From: Pseudomonadota bacterium
GTDB taxonomy: Bacteria; Pseudomonadota; Gammaproteobacteria; Steroidobacterales; Steroidobacteraceae
DNA: 59,040 nucleotides
Assembly: GCA_023433515.1 (NCBI GenBank)
Contig: JAEZCN010000069.1
Span: 1-59,040 of the forward strand
Direction of reading: 5' to 3'
In this document: in pieces, positions 57,525-59,040 of the stretch
Position numbering within the stretch: position 1 is the stretch's first letter
How the letters are laid out: each line of letters opens with the position of its first letter
Program-made: the position numbers and the translations under genes
The notes under the pieces: generated by a model
Told to the model about the DNA's origin: nothing
Seen by the model: the letters and a program-made list of their open reading frames with translations, nothing else
Databases searched by the model: none

Positions 57525-59040
57525 GTGAAACGTATTCAATTCAGGATCGCGGCGTTCATGTTGAGCGCATGCGCCGCGGTCGGCGGCGCGTTCGCGCAGG
57601 GCAGCGTGCCCGTGACGGTGACCATCCGCGCCGATCAGCCGGGCGAAGTCATCAATCCGAACATCTACGGACAGTTCGCCGAACATCTCGGCGCCGGCAT
57701 CTACGAGGGAATCTGGGTCGGCGAGAAGTCGAACATTCCCAACACGAACGGCTATCGCAACGACGTCATCGAGGCGCTGAAAAACCTCAAGGTGCCGGTG
57801 GTGCGCTGGCCCGGCGGCTGCTTCGCCGACGAATACCACTGGCGCGACGGCATCGGTCCGCGCGAGAAGCGTCCGGTCAAGGTGAATACGCACTGGGGCG
57901 GCGTGCCCGAGACGAACGAATTCGGCACGCACGAGTTCTTCACCTTCGCCGAGATGATCGGCACGAAGGTCTACATCAGCGGCAACGTGGGATCGGGCTC
58001 TCCGCAGGAGATGGCCGACTGGATGGAGTACATGACCTCCGACACGGTCTCGACGCTCGCCAACGAGCGCCGCAAGAACGGACGCGACAAGCCTTGGGAC
58101 GTGCACTTCTTCGGCATCGGCAACGAGACCTGGGGCTGCGGCGGCAACATGCGCCCCGAGTACTACGCGGACCTGTTCCGCCAGTTCGCCACCTACATCA
58201 AGGCGCCGCGCGGCAAGCGTCCGAAGATCGTCGCGAGCGGCGGTAACGGCGACAGCACCAAATGGGCCGAAGTGCTCACGACCATGGTCGAGCAGGACAT
58301 GGATGCAATCTCGCATCACTATTACACGCTGCCGACCGGCAAGTGGCCGAAGAAGGGCAACTCGGTCGGCTTCCCGGAGCAGGAGTGGATCTCCACGCTC
58401 AGCCAGACGCTGCGCGTGGATAAATTCATCACCGACAACGTGAAAGTGCTCGACGCGAACGACCCGAAAGGCAAGGTCGGGTTCTACGTCGACGAGTGGG
58501 GCACCTGGTACGACCCGGAGCCGGGTCGCGAACCGGGTTTCCTCTACCAGCAGAATACGATTCGCGACGCCGTGGTCGCGGGCGTCAACCTCAACATCTT
58601 CCACAAACATGCGCGCCGCGTGCACATGACCAACATCGCGCAGATGGTGAACGTGCTGCAGGCGATGATCCTGACCGACGGGCCGAAGATGGCGCTCACG
58701 CCTACCTACCATGTGTTCCACATGTACATTCCGTTCCAGGGAGCAACCTCGCTGCCCACCGAGATCACGACGCCCGACTACAAGCTGGGTGACTACTCGG
58801 TGCCGGTGGTCAGCGCCTCGGCCGCGCGCGATACGGCCGGCAACCTGCAACTCGCGCTCACGAATCTCGATCCGAAGCGCGAGGCCGTGGTGAAGGTCAA
58901 TCTGCAGGGTGCGACCGTCGCGACGGCCCAGGGCCGCATGATCACGGCGAAGGCCATGGACGCGCACAACACGCCCACGGCGCCGGAGGTGGTGACGCCG
59001 GTGAAGATCAGCGGCAAGAAGGAATCCGGCGTGCTGACGG
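57525..59040 (+). CDS. Secreted GH51-type alpha-L-arabinofuranosidase (partial)
   Basis: The first 505 codons are present and the 3' end lies beyond the window. A GTG at 57525 follows GGGGGA (57515-57520) and gives a signal peptide (1-24, about AFA|QG). The GH51 features are INPNIYGQFAEHLG at about 43-56, the VRWPGGCFADEYHW block at 93-106, acid/base Glu201 in GIGNETWGCGG, and nucleophile Glu324 in FYVDEWG. The enzyme releases arabinose from arabinoxylan or arabinan side chains. Context with the GH9 and acetyl esterase genes fits hemicellulose use. No transporter or regulator is adjacent inside the window. Confidence 0.93.
   Translation, partial: MKRIQFRIAAFMLSACAAVGGAFAQGSVPVTVTIRADQPGEVINPNIYGQFAEHLGAGIYEGIWVGEKSNIPNTNGYRNDVIEALKNLKVPVVRWPGGCFADEYHWRDGIGPREKRPVKVNTHWGGVPETNEFGTHEFFTFAEMIGTKVYISGNVGSGSPQEMADWMEYMTSDTVSTLANERRKNGRDKPWDVHFFGIGNETWGCGGNMRPEYYADLFRQFATYIKAPRGKRPKIVASGGNGDSTKWAEVLTTMVEQDMDAISHHYYTLPTGKWPKKGNSVGFPEQEWISTLSQTLRVDKFITDNVKVLDANDPKGKVGFYVDEWGTWYDPEPGREPGFLYQQNTIRDAVVAGVNLNIFHKHARRVHMTNIAQMVNVLQAMILTDGPKMALTPTYHVFHMYIPFQGATSLPTEITTPDYKLGDYSVPVVSASAARDTAGNLQLALTNLDPKREAVVKVNLQGATVATAQGRMITAKAMDAHNTPTAPEVVTPVKISGKKESGVLT

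Overview
The window is GC-rich, densely coded chromosomal DNA of a Gram-negative bacterium, most likely a gammaproteobacterium near Steroidobacteraceae/Xanthomonadales. This is inferred from the gene order infA-aat-GNAT-trxB-ald-ftsK-lolA-rarA-crcB-serS, the LolA, autotransporter and Tat-exported proteins, and gene content that mixes plant-polymer hydrolases with many hybrid sensor kinases. No phylogenetic test was possible. The window starts inside infA and ends inside a GH51 arabinofuranosidase gene.

Layout. 1-10.6 kb is a housekeeping block: translation initiation, N-end rule transferase, thioredoxin reductase and alanine dehydrogenase, then a tightly spaced rightward run (ftsK, lolA, a VanZ-like gene, rarA, crcB, serS). 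10.7-12 kb is a three-gene operon of a group 3 truncated globin, a His-rich lipoprotein and a DUF6522-like protein. It ends at a REP-like hairpin shared with the 3' end of a secreted multidomain GH9 cellulase (12.0-14.9 kb). 15.2-17.6 kb holds a hybrid histidine kinase and a LuxR-type response regulator whose genes overlap tail to tail. A tRNA-Ser(UGA) with a terminator follows, then a 10.5-kb gene for a 3500-residue autotransporter built from about 42 glycine-rich repeats.

28.9-33.8 kb carries a DUF4142 protein, a broken sorbosone-dehydrogenase-like gene, a TPP-dependent pyruvate oxidase-like enzyme, an outer-membrane-like barrel protein, exonuclease III and a GFA-family protein. 33.8-44.8 kb is rich in signalling and envelope genes: two more hybrid kinases (one probably starting at CTG), a PLD-type cardiolipin synthase, an AI-2E permease, two TonB/TolA-like single-pass proteins of unknown function, and an inverted REP pair enclosing what looks like a relic RAYT transposase. 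44.9-48.0 kb holds a two-domain esterase (CE7 plus SGNH) and a Tat-exported Gfo/Idh oxidoreductase.

48.1-53.0 kb is a leftward GntR/YtrA-type operon of two ABC transporters, in which the second ATPase is fused to the C-terminus of an integral-membrane acyltransferase. The right end has a secreted unknown, a LigM-like O-demethylase, an unknown protein translationally coupled to a hotdog thioesterase, and the GH51 gene.

The GH9, CE7/SGNH, Gfo/Idh, LigM-like and GH51 genes suggest a saprophyte that degrades plant cell-wall material. The autotransporter, kinases and envelope transporters suggest surface attachment and envelope-stress sensing. The strongest candidates for undescribed biology are the acyltransferase-ABC fusion operon, the Cys-paired giant autotransporter and the pair of TonB-like unknowns around a triple-PAS kinase.
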